The notes under the pieces are model-generated. The model was not told the DNA's origin, ran no database searches, and saw nothing but the letters and a program-made list of their open reading frames with translations. Below, in pieces: positions 11,198-24,478 of a DNA stretch of 64,000 bases (position 1 is the first letter of the stretch; each line of letters begins with the position of its first letter). The DNA lies in assembly GCA_015680685.1 (NCBI GenBank), contig MNCI01038293.1:578652-642651 (forward strand), in the 5' to 3' direction. Source of the DNA: Gnetum montanum. Lineage: Eukaryota > Streptophyta > Gnetopsida > Gnetales > Gnetaceae. The position numbers were made by a program, and so were the translations under genes.

Positions 11198-12085
11198 TAA
11201 TTAGTGGCGAATATCCCTATGCTCAACCATATGAATCACTAAGCGTTTATGTGTGATTTAGTCAAATTCGGTGAATTCTATGTCTTATGGTACACTAGTC
11301 TTTAGGAAGTGAAATTGCCCTAAGAGTCATTCATTGTCTTCCCAATTACACTTATGATATGCGAAGGTATGGTTAAGTGTAATTAAGGCATATGATTTTT
11401 ATTATTTTATGTTTTATGTTTTGGATGCTTAAAACAAAGGATAGAAGGAATAAAGTAATTCAATTGCAAATTTAATCTAACTAACTACACCTAACTAATC
11501 CTAACATAAGCATTTGTTCCCACTTGCTGTACACATCTTGAACACATTTAGCATTACTAGGTTACCAAATGTTAAGTGTTACTGGGATTACCAAGCACCA
11601 AGCGTATACTCGAAGTGGTCATACTTAGGTGCTTAATTAATCGCTACTTAATCTAGCTTAGTTTAGCCTAATTAATTATTTAATTACTTAAAGCATTAAA
11701 TGGGATTGCATAAAACATTAAATGCACAAATAAATAATTAATCCATTTCCAAGTGTTGTAAGGTTTGATCAAAAGGCTTGTCTTTATTGTTGTTCACACT
11801 ATTGTGCTCAGGTACATCAATGCTTGAATAAAGATCCGTATACTTTTTGACTCCTACTATGAGCACTCAAAAATATTTTAACTCTCAAATGAACAAACTA
11901 CAAGAACTTCACTAAGCTATTTGAAACTCCCCACTTTACATGGTGGGGGTGCCATGTTTATAAAATTTATTATGGAGCTACGTCGATGAGGCCTCGTAAA
12001 CGTAGCAAATGCTATGTCGACGAGGGCCCAATAACAAGGCCACATCAATGGGGGCTCATTGACACAAACATTTGATGCTTCATCA
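11198..12085 (-). repeat. 3' LTR of element A
   Basis: It starts TAATTAGTGG (family consensus TGATGAGTGG) and ends GCTTCATCA at 12085, about 888 bp. A purine tract (minus strand ATGGGGGTA, 12086-12094) abuts it, marking it as the 3' LTR of a minus-strand element. Near its right end lie short repeats around GTCGACGAGG and CAATGGGG. A TATA-like site reads TATAAA on the minus strand near 11955. Confidence 0.8.
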
Positions 12086-12299
12086 TACCCCCATGATTGA
12101 ATGAAAACTCTTTCTCAAGTTCTTTTACAAAATTTGGAAGGTATGGGATTATTGACTGACACTTGACACAACAAATTGATGCACTAAAACTGAATGCTTG
12201 GGTGTATAGATTGACATCATTACAAAATTTGTGGTGTTGATGACACAAAATTGAATTCTGTGATATGACTACTTAAACTAGAGGACACATCCTTTAATG

Positions 12300-15160
12300 G
12301 TATGAAGATGGTTGAGAAGATCAAATAGTCTTAGGTGATGGAGATTCCTAAATTTGCAAAGGACCTTCACCAACTTTAGACACATGCTATGGTTGAGGAG
12401 GTTGTGGCTATCCTACTACAGCTGCTACCATTGATGGAAGGAAAAAGGAATCTAATAATGCCTTCATCTTCCCTTCCTTGCTTTGGGCATCACCAATGTG
12501 GGCTGGAATAGGGATATCCCACGAATAGGACATTAATGGGAATGGCTTCTTCATGTTGACGAACTAGGTAGCAAATTGTTTGTGTTTGACATTGAACGCC
12601 TTGATTGCATTTTGTAACTCCTGGTAGTCATCCATTCTTTTGGCTAGGCTCTAGGCAATGGATCTCTGATTAGTATATTTGCCCTTGAGAACCTCGAGTT
12701 CAGTGTTTACCACTGCAAGCTTTTACTTGGTGTCCTTGTTGTGCTTGAACTCAGCATCATATAATAGGTATGAGCTAGCTACTTGATTTTCCAGTTCTAA
12801 CTATGGCAATCCAGCAGTCAACATACCCAGGTTTTCATATCAAAGGTTGGAAAACTTTATATATTCGGTCATCTCCTCTATCTACAACTCCTTCAGGAAA
12901 ATTTTTGCTTTATTATATTAATGAATCCCATTAACGATGGGCTGCCATAATTTTCATCCTTGTTAGAGTTGCTAAAGGGTTTCATTCACCTTTGCCTTCA
13001 CCACTTGAATGTGTTTCTCATTTATTTCCTTCTATAGGTTGACCTAGTCTCTGTAGTGATTTTTGACTCTCTCAAATTTGAGAGCCTCTAATTTCCAGGC
13101 TGCTACTTCTATTGCAATCTTCTAGCAAAGGGCATGGACCTCCTCCATGGAGAGGTTTCTATTCTTGACTATCAATACTCTTAACTCTATATTTGCTTTG
13201 GCTAGTTGCTCCTACTGTTGATGAATAAAATTAGTTAATTGTTGTTTATGTACATCAATATTTCGTAGGAAATGATTTTCTGCGATCAACTAAACATTCT
13301 CCTAGTGGGTTAGATTCAAGACCTTTTGAATTTTATGTTGGATGACCTTTGCCATGGATCAGTAGAACACCATTGTCTCCATTGCACCTTCAATGCCTTT
13401 CAACTTGGTGTGAAGCTATTCAAGAGCTTCATCTCTTGTCACCGTTGGGTTGAGAAATGCAAGGTTGGCAATCTGGGCTCTTAGTTCAACAACTTCTACA
13501 ACCAAGTGTTCATTCAGCTCCTTGGTTGTTTTAAGTTGTCCTTTCAAAATAATATTCTTGCCCATTGCCTCTAGTAGCTCTGACTAGGTTGCAGTTATAC
13601 TATTCAAAAGGTCAAAGACATATGAAAGTGATTTTTCAATTCCTATTAGTCAGTCCAACAATTGTTCATGTTGTGCTACACTTAGTCTATTGCTTATGGT
13701 CCCTGTGGATGTCTACACATCTTTAAGTGCAGTGATATTTGGTATAAATGTTGTAGGTGCATTGCGTATCTTAGTGATTTTGTTAGCAACTACCTCTATT
13801 GCTGTTTCTTATCCTTGGTCTTGCATCATAAGTACTTTTGCCCCCTCGCCCTCCTGCAAGCATACCTAAAAGATCATGGCACTCTCAGAAATCTCTAGGA
13901 ATTGCTACTATTCTAAGAGAGATATTGTTACCTCTATGGTGTTGGGATTTGACCTTTCCAACAACTACATTTGTTGGGTAGAAAAAATGGATCCACCTCC
14001 TGCCATTTGGTTGACTGTTTGAGCCACCTCATTTAGGTGACTCATCGCAAGTCAGTACACATATGGGTCTCTACCAAACACACCTACCTATTGCCCTTGC
14101 TTGCTTAAGAGCCATTCTCGAGAGTCATGCAAGTTTTGGGATGTTGTAGCAACATTCATCACCATTTTCTGAGTGGCAGGTCGAGGTGGTAGCTACTGCT
14201 CCTCTTCTTGGATTATTATTGTAGGAGTTTTTTTCTTTATCATCTCCACCTAATTAGTAGTCAAAGCACATTAGATAACATCACTAGTATAGTAGGCTAT
14301 TCCTCCCTATTAACATAGTTTTCTAATGAGGCATGGGATGGGAAGTGCCTTCCTTGCATCTTCGTTCTTCTTGAACCGCTTCTCTATCTCTAGATAGATT
14401 AGCTTTGGAAGGTTAATTGAGAATATTTCACTCAAAGAATCACACACAGGTAGAAAAGGTAGTGATCTTGCTGGGTCTCACCATCAAATTTAGGTGAAAG
14501 GCCGTAATCTTATAATGTATTCTTTCGACTGGTGTAAGTGCACCGTACTCCTTACGGTTGACATCATAGCATCGTTAAACCCATTCTTTTTAATGCTAGG
14601 ATTAGCTTGCATTGAAATCTTGGTAAGATTCACCTCAGTTTTAGGCAAACTAAGTGCCTCTACAATGGCTTACACTAAGTTGAACACTAAAATGTCCTTG
14701 ATCTTGACCATTGAACTGACCTACTTATTACTCTAAAATAGGAATGTCTCTCCCATATACCACTTCCCGCTGGAAGTGATAATTGGCTACATGGGAGAGG
14801 TCTTCTGTTGGCCTTGTACCTCTTTAGGTGCTTTCTCTAAGAAAGAGGCAAAGTTCAACTCTTGGAGCATTATTTTCTTGACCTCCTTGATCTAATTTGG
14901 TTTAGGTAGGCTTCTATCAAGGTCACCTCAAGGCTTGCTTGTTGAGCTGGTGCCTCATCCTGGTGGGAATGTTTTGCTACTGTTACTTGTTCTTGAATCT
15001 GATGAACAGACTCCACTTTAACCTCCTCCCTAAGAGGTCTTGTAGCATGGATTATGATTGATTATTCTTGGGTTTTTTTTTGGCCCTTTCCAATTCTTGG
15101 TCATTTCTCCCTTGGTTGAGATGGTCCTCCTTCTTATGTGTGTTTGGCTTTTAGTGCCAT
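12300..15160 (-). pseudogene. Envelope-position ORF3 of element A
   Basis: Minus-strand coding remnant between integrase and the 3' LTR, where Athila elements carry their env-like ORF. The proposed start is MALKAKHT at 15160, after a splice-acceptor-like CAG at 15178. The N-terminal part is Lys/Gln-rich. A central block (about 14560-14350) reads GALTPVERIHYK, AFHLNLMVRP, then FSINLPKLIYLEIEKRFK and LPIPCLIRKLC, resembling plant 'putative transposon protein' domains found at this position. The remainder to about 12600 is coiled-coil-like (ENQVASSYLLYDAEFK, KLAVVNTELEVLKG, KRMDDYQELQ). Many stops and frameshifts are present. No membrane segment was recognised, so an envelope function is only positional. 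B1, D, B3 and E lack this ORF. Confidence 0.6.
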
Positions 15161-17290
15161 ATGTGGTCACAACACATCTGTGGATAGTAAATAGAATATG
15201 TAACTTAAAATATTTGGATATCTTATCTCATTAATTGGTTACAATATATGGTTGGACCATGGTAGATTGATTATTTAATTAATTAACGTTTTATTGTAAG
15301 AATCATAGAAGCTTGTTAGAAGGGTTTAACTCCTATAATTTGGTGTTTTAATGTTGATTCCTTAGTTAAACCTTTGTGGGAGTTAGAAAAATGTCAAAAT
15401 ATTTTCTATAAAAAAATGGCATGTCTATGGCCTCCATGACTAAGAGCTTACCTCTAGGAGCTACAAGGTTAAAGAATGGAGTGATTCAAAAAAAAAAAAA
15501 AAAAAAATTAGAAAGTTATGGGCTCTTGAAGGTTCTGGGCTCTAAAAACTACAAAAACTCCTTGGGCATCTGAGAGTAAATGTAAAAATTTCAAAGAGGA
15601 TCATGCATATATATAGGATTTTTGCACTACGTTGATGAGGTTGTGTATAGGGGGCTACATATATGCATGGCCTCCATTGATGAGGCCCTATTTATGGGGC
15701 TTGTAAATAAAAATTTCAAATTGTAGTATTTCAAAAAATACAAGGAATGTTTAAATAAATTTGGGGTCTTTTGAGTTCCATAAAAGCTAAGAATAAAATG
15801 AAATCATTGAAGAGGGTATTTAAAAGTTCAAAAATTCAAAAATTTGATGGAGAATATGTGAATTGAAGAAAATACTTAAAGGAGCATGCGGTCATATGCA
15901 GAAGATGGATGCATGAAATATTCTAATTACAACAATGCCTATTGATAAGGTACTTAATGAATCTAACCAAGAGATATGTAAGTGGGTCCTCCCCATAGTA
16001 AGCACATGCCCTATTTTCCCTTGCATAACATCAACCCAAGAAGTCTGTGGATCCCATAGATGATTAATGGTTTATGAAAGTTAAGGACCAAAACCCAAAA
16101 AATTCTACTAAAGAATTCAAGTATGTCAGACAAAGACACCAAATAAGAACATGGACACCGACAGTGAAGTGAGTTATGGGAAACATGGATGGATGATGGA
16201 GAAGGTGGAATGGAGTTTCGAATTGAGGTAATAAAAATTCCCTTGTGGATTTATGTTTAAATGACCTAAGAAGATCCATCCTCAGTCTAGATGAAAACCA
16301 ACTACTTTTAGTGACTTCAAATCATCACTGCAAGATCAATCCAACCCCTTGAGATACAAGAGTGCTTCCACAGAAAAACCACCATTCCTTAAAGAGAATA
16401 AAAGAGAAGTAAGAAGTGAGAGAGAGCCTTAGTTAAAGGGGACCTTCAGGTATGGGTAACATGTCTTTCTAGTCCCATAACCAGTGCTTGTAGCCCTTTT
16501 ATTTGTCTAAGGGGTGTGCTTTGAATTTTCACCATTTTATTTTATTTTTATATTTTTTTATTATTATTATTTCATATGGGAACCACACCATGCAAAGACT
16601 TATTTAACTTCCTATTTATGATTAACACGGAATGGTAAAAAATCCATGAAAACACTCATGCACCCAAGTAAGTAGAAGAGTATAAAGAGTATTAAGTTTT
16701 GTTGAAGTCACACCTTGTGCAAACCTTTGAATCCTTCATAATTCTAGAAACCACAAAGGTTACAACTTTATTAAAGGTTTATTTAATGAAAAGGACCTTA
16801 TATTCCCAAAATGAGGAAAACCATAGATTTTTGTGAATCGGTGGATGTCGTGAAATCACTACTTGTTCCATGAAAAAGAAACCATGCCTTAGTCATTGAT
16901 ACAAAAATTCAAAAATAGAAACCAGACATTAGCAAACAAAAACGTTAAGCAAAAACCACCATTAGTAATAGCTATAACACCACTGTGTCCTATTGGATAA
17001 AGTAAAATATATAAGAAAGTGTAAAATATCCAAAAAAGAAATTAAATGTACTAATGATGGCGTAAAACAAAAAATGGTGTAAAATAAGAAAAAGTTTTGA
17101 AAATAAAAAAGGTGTAAAATAAACAATTTCCAAAAAGCCTAAAAGCAAAACCAAAAATAAAAATGTGTAAAACAAAAAATAGAAAAACTAAGAAGTCACA
17201 TATATGATTAGCATGGATGGCCATCTTTACCATGATTGAGTTGGAAGGAGGAGATTCAAAAAATTAACCAAGGTTGTCCATTTATTAAGG
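15161..17290 (-). other. 3' untranslated and intron-like region of element A
   Basis: No coding frame is supported. It lies between integrase and ORF3. Blocks shared with the other elements include the CCAGTGCTTGTAGCCC block near 16480, the ACCACACCATGCAAAGACTT block near 16583, and an AT-rich stretch of GTGTAAAACAAAAA-like units (17020-17190). A 20-base poly(A) lies at 15488-15507. A CAG acceptor-like site on the minus strand is at 15178-15179. Confidence 0.5.
15488..15507. repeat. Poly(A) tract
   Basis: An uninterrupted run of 20 A inside the 3' region of element A. Confidence 0.95.
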
Positions 17291-18330
17291 AGCTACTTCC
17301 ACTAGCTTGCATGGGTTCATGGAAAGGTTTGACTTGTTGCGTGCTAACTACTTTTTGTCCGAGCTCTCAAGTTTGTAGATCAACTTGATCCCACAAGGAA
17401 AGAATTCATAAATGCTATAAGGCCCTTCCCACAATGTCTTGAACTTAGTTCATTGAGGTATGTATGTGGGGTTCTAGTAGAGAACCTTATCTCCCCATTG
17501 AAATTTCAGTTTTTGTATTATAAGGTCATGATGCTTTTTGTTGAATGCCTTGTGCACGTCATTCAAGGATAGGGCTACTAATTGATTTTCATCTAACACA
17601 TTTAGCTTGATTAATCTTTCTTTTTATGCTAAGCTAAGGTCAAGGTTCAAGTCATAGGCTGTTGAAAGTGTACGAAGCTCAGATTCGATAGGTAGAGTTG
17701 GTAATTTTCTATACACTAGCTCATAGGGAGAGTAGCCTATAGGAAGTTTCCATGTTGAGCAGTATGCCCAAAGGGCATCATTTAATTTTCTACTCTAGTC
17801 TCTCCTATATTTGCTAATAGTTCTCATTAGGATCTTCATGATGTTCCTATTGGCAACTTCTGCTTGACTATTAGCTTGGGGGTAGTAGGATGTTTTTAAT
17901 TTATGTTCAACCCCAAAGTGTTGCATAAGCTTCTAAAAATTAGCACTTGTAAAATGGGTTCCATTGTCAAAGATCAATGCACTTGGCACCCCAAACCTAT
18001 TCACAACATTTTGTTGTACAAATTGTAGAGCAATAGATGATGTACAGTGGATGATGGCTGTTGCTTCTACCCATTTTGTGCAGTAATCAACAGTGACGTT
18101 TATATATAAATTTTCATTTAATATGGATGTAATGGGACCCATGAAGTCAATGCCCCATATGTCAAAGGGTTCTAGTGGTTGAATCCATTGTTAAGGGCCC
18201 TCCATTCGTGTGGTCATCCTAGCATCTCGTTGATAATGTTCATAAGAGTAGATAAATTGGTGACTGTCCCTGAAGATGGTTGGCCAATAATAACCTACCA
18301 TTAGGATCTTAATGCCCGTGCGTCTCCTAG
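17291..18330 (-). pseudogene. Integrase remnant of element A
   Basis: Integrase joins element DNA to the genome. The zinc-binding region (about 18330-18200) is decayed: the CxxC pair reads YEHY. The catalytic core begins near 18150 with MGPITSILN and contains IFDNGTHFTSANF (about 17970-17935), where SDNGTHF is usual; its Asp is kept. The C-terminal part (17930-17300) still aligns with the B1 and E integrases, including YSPYELVY and the blocks up to the conserved EGPYSIYEFF-type end. Stops are scattered through it. Confidence 0.75.
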
Positions 18331-19530
18331 CATAGTCACCCCCAGAAGGACCCTCGTGAGTGTCCTAGAGAATGTGTAGTTGATTAGCATCAGGTACACA
18401 CCAACAAACCAAACCATCGACGTACACCTTGTAAAGGTGTCCACTAATTTCCATGAAGTGTTTGGCTTAATGAAGAAACTGTTGTTTCTCTCTATAGTCC
18501 AAATTTTGTGATATTTCTTGAGTGAGAAGATAACTAAGGATGCCATCATATCATTTTGGTTATGCATGAACTTGTTCATTTATTGCACCAGCAAAGAGAA
18601 GTTCATCTGGGAATTAATTAGAGAGTGGGCTCTCCTTCTCTTTGTAATCCTATTGTATTTGGGAGAGATGGTTAGCAATCACATTCTCAGTCCTGTTTCG
18701 ATCTATCATTGTATGATTAAATTCTTGCAAGATCACTAACCATCATATGACACAGGGGCTCATTGTTGGCTTGTTCATGAGGAAGAAAATGTGATTATGG
18801 TCAATGTGCACAAACACTTTATATTCAAGCACATAGTACCTGAACTTCTTTAGAGCATACACCAACACCATTAGCTCTTTTTCCATTGTGGTGTAATTCA
18901 ACTATGCACCCACAATGCTTACACTTTCATAGTGGATGCAATATAGATGTTTCTTGTCATCCAATTGCATAAGCATGGCTCCCAAGGCATAGTTTGATGC
19001 ATATGTCATGATATGAAATGATTTGGACTAGTCAGGTGCTCTTTGAATTGGATTCTCTACAAGATTTTGTTTAAGTCTCTAGAATTCTTTTTTGCATTGA
19101 TTGGTCTAGATGAATGGAACATCTTTCTTTGTTAGTTCAACCAATAGTTTTGCGATCATAGAGAAATTCTCTATGAATCACCGATTGTAGCTAGTGTGTC
19201 CAAGAAATGACTGAACATATTTAACAATTTATTGGTGAGTTATTCCTTGGATGACCTTTATCTTTTTAGGATCCACCTCAATCCCTGCCTGAGAAATTCT
19301 ATGTCCTAGTACAATTTTCTCTTGGACCATCAGATGGATCTTTTGTCAATTGAGCTAAAGATTTATCTCCACACATCTTTTAAGCACTTACTCAAAGTCA
19401 TCCAAGGCTTACTCAAATGTGGTGCCATAGGTGGAGAAGTCATACATGAAGACTTCCACCTCATAACTAATTTGTTGTTGAAAAATGCTCAAGACCAAAC
19501 ATTGGAATGTTGTAGGTATTATCATTTGCA
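18331..19530 (-). pseudogene. RNase H and RT end of element A, first copy
   Basis: On the minus strand the RT palm motif near 19440 reads VFMYDFSTY; FMDD is usual, so the first catalytic Asp is Tyr. The thumb, the LTKKDVPF-like linker and RNase H (YKVFVHIDHNHIFFLMNKP near 18800) follow. The N-terminal RT half is missing: sequence goes from the palm straight into the protease-RT linker near 19530. The second copy (38007-38320) carries the same Tyr change and the same deletion. Confidence 0.75.
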
Positions 19531-20200
19531 TTATTAGAGAGTTGGTGATGAACTTGCTCTAGTTTATCCATGCTTTCAATATAGGCATATGTTAGACTCT
19601 CAGCAGGTTCCATGCAAAGTGTGTTGCTTCCAAGGAATAACTCACCAATTTTGTACACTCCTATTTTGTAGCCGTTGTGTACAGACACCTTTGAAATTTA
19701 GATTCATTTGCACACTATTTGCATACTTTGATGGATGTACTTTTGATAGACCAAAGTTTTTGCACATAGTTGCACATGGTATCATTGTATGTGATGCATG
19801 GAAGTCTCTTATTCTTGATCTTTCCAAATTCATTCTGCTTGAAAATTTTCAAAGAGAGATCTCTAATTCCCATTCATGTATCAACAATGTTCAACCATGT
19901 CCTTCTCATAATAATTGGGAAGTCACCCTTGTAGTTATTGACCTTGATCACTAGAAAATCTACAGGATAGGACCACCCACAAACAGTGGTCATAATATCT
20001 TACACAAGTCCTAAAGGAACTATTATTGACTAGTCTAGCAATTCTAGACAAATATTTCTCTTCTTGATAGGTGGTAGGTTCCATGCTTTGTACATATAAT
20101 GGGAAATTAGATTAACACTGGAACTTGAATCAAGAAGAACCTTACATGGCTCATGTCCAACAATTTGCAAGTAAATGAGAGGACTTCTAGGGTTAGATCT
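19531..20200 (-). pseudogene. Protease remnant of element A, first copy
   Basis: The minus strand encodes the linker CMEPAESLTYAYIES (near 19610) and, upstream, the retropepsin C-terminal part VNNYKGDFPIIMRRTWL (near 19940-19890; family GRAWL). The catalytic Asp region near 20120 is decayed (expected ALIDSGSGVNLIS). The flap-like GGWSYP block is also recognisable near 19965. Confidence 0.7.
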
Positions 20201-23195
20201 TTTCCTAGGAAGGTTGCTAGCCTTGATCTAATTAAATACAGCATGGGCTAACATGCTAATGCGAATCTTAGATGGCATTTGGTTTGAAGGACTCTTGAAA
20301 GGATTTGATGCACAAGATGATGGAGAGACAGGGTGGCTAGCCACATTAGTCTATGAGAATTTTAGAGGACTATTGGGTTGGAAGAATATTCATTTTTGAG
20401 ATCTAGGTTCCAAACCATTTAGCTAGAAAGTTGGTTGTAAGTTGATAGCCCTAGTAGCATTACATTGTTGCCATTATGGTGGAATTTTGTATTGCATAGA
20501 AGGAGGAGGAGGTAATTGGATTGAGGGTGGAGGAGCATGTACTAAAGAATGAGAAGGATGATAGGAATAGGAAGTTTTCCCTCTAGTAGATGGAGAATAA
20601 GAGTTGTTATACTCTGGAGGGTAGTAGTGATGTTGATAAGAAACATTACTAGAAGAGTCACACGGAGACATTGGTTATTGAACATAGTACCCATATGGAT
20701 CTGGCTACCTGTAAGGGTATTTCTACCTTGGTGGTGGCATCCCCCATGACTATGGGTGTTTCCATTGTTGGTATTTCTCATATGGATGTGGTAGAGCTCC
20801 ACTTGGATAATAAGCATGTTGTTATTGGTGGAACTACCTTGGATTACCTTAAGGATAAGGTAATCTTCTGGGTGCTTTCATTCTTACTAATTTAGGATTC
20901 AATGCATACACCCCAAACTTCTGCATGTGTGACATGAAAAGGCAATATCCTTTAGGATGTTCGTATTGGTAGATGTCACACCCTTCTTCATCATCTAATT
21001 TTGACTCCACAACCTCTTCTACTACCACAGCCTTGTCCTTACCCCTTTGGTAGGCATGTTCAGCTTGTTTCCACCTCTTGTAGTTATGGTCACTACTTTG
21101 CTCTCTTGATTCTTTTGCAATCTTTAGAGTAGCTTGGAATTTATCATCCAACGAATTCCACCTTTTATCTACCTTGACCAAAATTTTATATATAGACTTT
21201 TGGATTGGCAAGGTCTTTCTATTCGTCACCTCATCAAGTGTCAACTACTCCTCATTGTCATAAAATCAAACCTCCCTTTTTCTAATGGAAGGATCAATAT
21301 TATATTCCTTAGAAATTTCTCATTTTCTTAGCTCTCCTTCTTCTTTTGCTACTTGCTCTATTAGCCTTTAGATCTAACTGGCTCTAAGTTCTGATAGTCT
21401 TCCTTGGGCATAAATCCCAAGAGCTCTCATTTCTAATCTGAGTCCATCTATGATGTCGTAAAGTTGTTCCCACTGAGAATAACCATGGCTAGGGCATTGG
21501 TGTATGAGAGAATAGTATCTGCTAATGGTGGTGTCCAAGGTTTCATGTGTTCCTTACTTCCATCCATGGATATGCCTTCTTAGATTAGACACTTGAGAAT
21601 ATGTCTGGTATTTATCATTGAACAACTATAGCATTGTATTTCACCTACAAATGGATTTTGGCTTAAAGAATTGAAAATAAATTTCGGCTTCCTTGATGAG
21701 TGTCCTGGAAAATAGATTTAATTTTTGCCAATGATTTTCAATATTTTGTAACGCATAGGGATCATGAAAGACTTGAAGATGTGTTTGTGAATCAAAGTTA
21801 TATCCCCCCTCAAATCTAGGGATATTTTTCATGTTAAGTAGCTTGATCCAACTATCTTTCACATGTCTGTTTGGAATTTTCACTGCCTCTACAATATTCA
21901 GCATATTTTGAGTTGCCAATAAAGGCTCATCATCATCATTATTTTGATGATTCCTATGATGTACTTTTCTACCCCTTTGTTCATGGTAGGCCTAGTGATC
22001 ATTATTGTGCCACTATTCACCTTCATCAAGGTTGTCCTTTTGGTGGTATCTATTAGAACTATAAGAGGAAGAAGAAGATGTAGATGAAGAGGATGAAGAA
22101 GGAGGAGAACTACCACTAGCATGGTATCTGCCACCTCCTCTACACTTGTCACAACCATGTTCATAAGGTTTCTTGTCATCCTAATTCTAGCATGAGCCCT
22201 TGCATGGACTCCCACTTTTGCTTGAACCCAGATTGTTGATAGTGGACTACATCTTCAAGTTCAAGCCCCCATAACCAATATCAAGGCATGAAGAATCTTC
22301 ATGTTGATAATCCCTAGAGGGAGGATCCTCATTATTTTGTTGGTTGAGAAGGAATAAGGGATTGGTGAATTGTTTTCCCTTCATAGCCTCATGGTGCTTC
22401 TCCTGGTGTTAATATCTCTTGCATCGCATTTTAGTGGGATGGTAGTCCTGGTAGTCATAGTCATGCACAACGTACTCTTCGTGAAGGTCCTAGATGCCCA
22501 ACCTTCTAAGAATTTGGAGTAGCATCCTATGCATAGATTGATGCAGAACTAGAAGAGGAAGAAGAAGATGTAGATGAAGAGGGCAAAGAAGGAGGAGGAC
22601 TACCAACACTATGGTGTCTACCACCTTTGCTATGCTTGTCATGGCCATCTTCATTAGCATTCTTGTCATCCTTATTCTTGCCTGAGCCCTTACATGGACT
22701 CCCACTTTTTCCTAAACCTAAATTGTTGATAGCGGACTACAACTTCTGTTTCAAGCCCCCATCACCAATATCAAGGCATGAAGAATCTTCATGTTGATAA
22801 TTTGAGGGAGGATCCTCATTGTCATTTTGATTGAGAAGGAATAAGGAATTGGTGAATTGTTTCCCCTTCATAGCCTCATGATGCTTCTCCTCGTGTCAAT
22901 CTCTCCTACATCGTGTTTTAGTGGGATGATAGTCCTGGTAGTCATAGTCATGCACAACATACTTTTCTTGAAGATCTTGAATGTCCAACCTCCTAAGAAT
23001 TTGGAGTAGCATCCTGAGCATAGATTAATTAGAAGGCATTACAATGGTGCCCTCTATATCTTGCTACCATAGTTATTTATCCTAGTGTAGGATGAAGGTG
23101 AAGTTATGCATATACTCATCTAGATAAGCATATACCACCTTGCATCCTTGAGGCATTGGTGGCTTAGTATCATCGTGCTTGTGAGAAGAAGACAT
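20201..23195 (-). pseudogene. gag: Gag remnant of element A, first copy
   Basis: Start MSSSHKHDD at 23195. The N-terminal half is Ser/His/Arg-rich. The capsid core at about 21920-21640 reads NIPRFEGGYNFDSQTHLQVF, then LFSRTLIKEAEIYFQF, as in Retrotrans_gag. A Lys/Glu-rich coiled-coil-like segment (21240-21000) precedes a knuckle-like motif near 20970 (CDIYQYEHPKGYC; family C-x2-C-x3-H-x3-C, second Cys lost). The C-terminus is Pro/Tyr/Ser-rich (20670-20474). A 490-bp tandem duplication (22060-23030), not a multiple of three, breaks the frame. Confidence 0.75.
22060..23030 (-). repeat. 490-bp tandem duplication inside gag of element A
   Basis: The segment starting GAGGAAGAAGAAGATG near 22063 recurs near 22553, 490 bp later, and the similarity runs to the AAGAATTTGGAGTAGCATCC block at both ends. 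The second copy of element A has the same duplication (40843 and 41333). Gag of D has a single copy, so it arose in A before the larger duplication. Confidence 0.8.
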
Positions 23196-23332
23196 TTTGC
23201 AATTAAAATAAGTTAATAATGTGCTTAATTTATTATATTTATTTTTAGAATGATATTTTGACCTTAGGGTTCGTCCAATGATGTTAATGATTTTCACTAT
23301 ACCTAGATAGTACATGTTTCAAACAAAAAGAA

Positions 23333-23654
23333 TCTTCAGTAATGGCACCAATGATGAGCAGCAAATACCCTTACACTCAACCATACAAATTACTAAGTGT
23401 TCATGCATGATGTGGTCGAATTTTGTGGATTCTATGTGTTCCAGTACACTAGTATCTAGGAAGTGAAATTACCCTAATAGTCATTTGTTGTCTTCCCAAT
23501 TACACTTGTGATATGAAAAGGTATAGTTAAGCATAATCAAGGCATATGATTTTTATTATTTTTATGTTTTATGTTTTAGGTGCTTAAAATAAAGGATAAA
23601 GGGAATTAAGTAATTCAATTGCTAATTTAATCTAATTAACTACACCTAAATAAT
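23333..23654 (-). repeat. Primer site and start of the 5' LTR of element A (first copy)
   Basis: The primer site (23333-23351; minus strand TTGGTGCCATTACTGAAGA) is a worn version of the family tRNA-Asp-like site. The LTR starts TGATGAGCAG at 23352 and matches the left LTR of A until CACCTAAATAAT at 23654, where element B1 begins. The matching remainder of this LTR is at 43264-43895. Confidence 0.75.
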
Positions 23655-24478
23655 TGATGAGCGGTGAGGTATCCCTACGCTCAACCATATGAATACAAGT
23701 GTCCACGCACAATTCGGTCGAATTCCAAGGACTAAGTGCTTATGCACCTTTGTGGAACAAGAATGGGTTGATCAATTGTTGTCTTCCCAAGATTACTTCT
23801 ATGTCATGATTGTATGGTTAAGTAAACTTGAGGCATATGATTTTTATACTTTTTTGTGTTTTATGTCCTGTTGCTAATAAGGGAGGAGAGAGATAACAAA
23901 GTAACTAATTTAGTTTGACTACTTATTAACGAGGTTGTAACTAATCCTAACACCAATATCCGTTTTCACTTGCCGTACACATTCTGAACTAGTGCAACAC
24001 TACTGGGATTACCAAACACTAATCGTTACTAGGTTACCCAATGTTACATGCATGTTCAAAGTGATCATACTATGTGTGCTTACTTAGGAGAGTTGTAGGA
24101 TGAAAGAGAATCATTAATTAACTAAGGAAAGCATTAAGTAATACTAATTAACATTAATTAATCTATTTTGAATGCTGCAAGATTTATCACAAACTTCATC
24201 TTCATTGTTGTACACAAGGTGTGCTCAAGTACACAATGCTCAAATAAAGATCTGTTCACTTTATGACTCCTACTGTGGGCACACAAAAATAATTCTAACT
24301 CTGAGAGGGAGAAAAGGCAAGAGTTTGGGTAAGGGACTAAGACTAACTATGCAAACCAAGTGTGCCTGCCATTTATTTATAGGTAATGAGGTAGGTTGTG
24401 ATATCATGTATGTGATATCGCATGGAAGAGGATAATATCGCGTATGCAATATCGCATCTACGATATCTCAGCTCATCA
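23655..24478 (-). repeat. 3' LTR of element B1
   Basis: 824 bp, TGATGAGCGG...GCTCATCA. On the minus strand, U3 starts with a short array of GATATC-containing palindromes (24405-24470), then a TATAAATAAAT box (24371-24381). The degenerate purine tract TATTCCCAC (24479-24487) abuts it. It sits at the same site in the A LTR as the solo LTR at 42441-43263. Confidence 0.8.

Noticed and set aside
14494-14736. Plus-strand frame of 80 codons in element A
   Set aside because: It lies opposite ORF3, whose minus-strand translation gives the recognisable domain wording.
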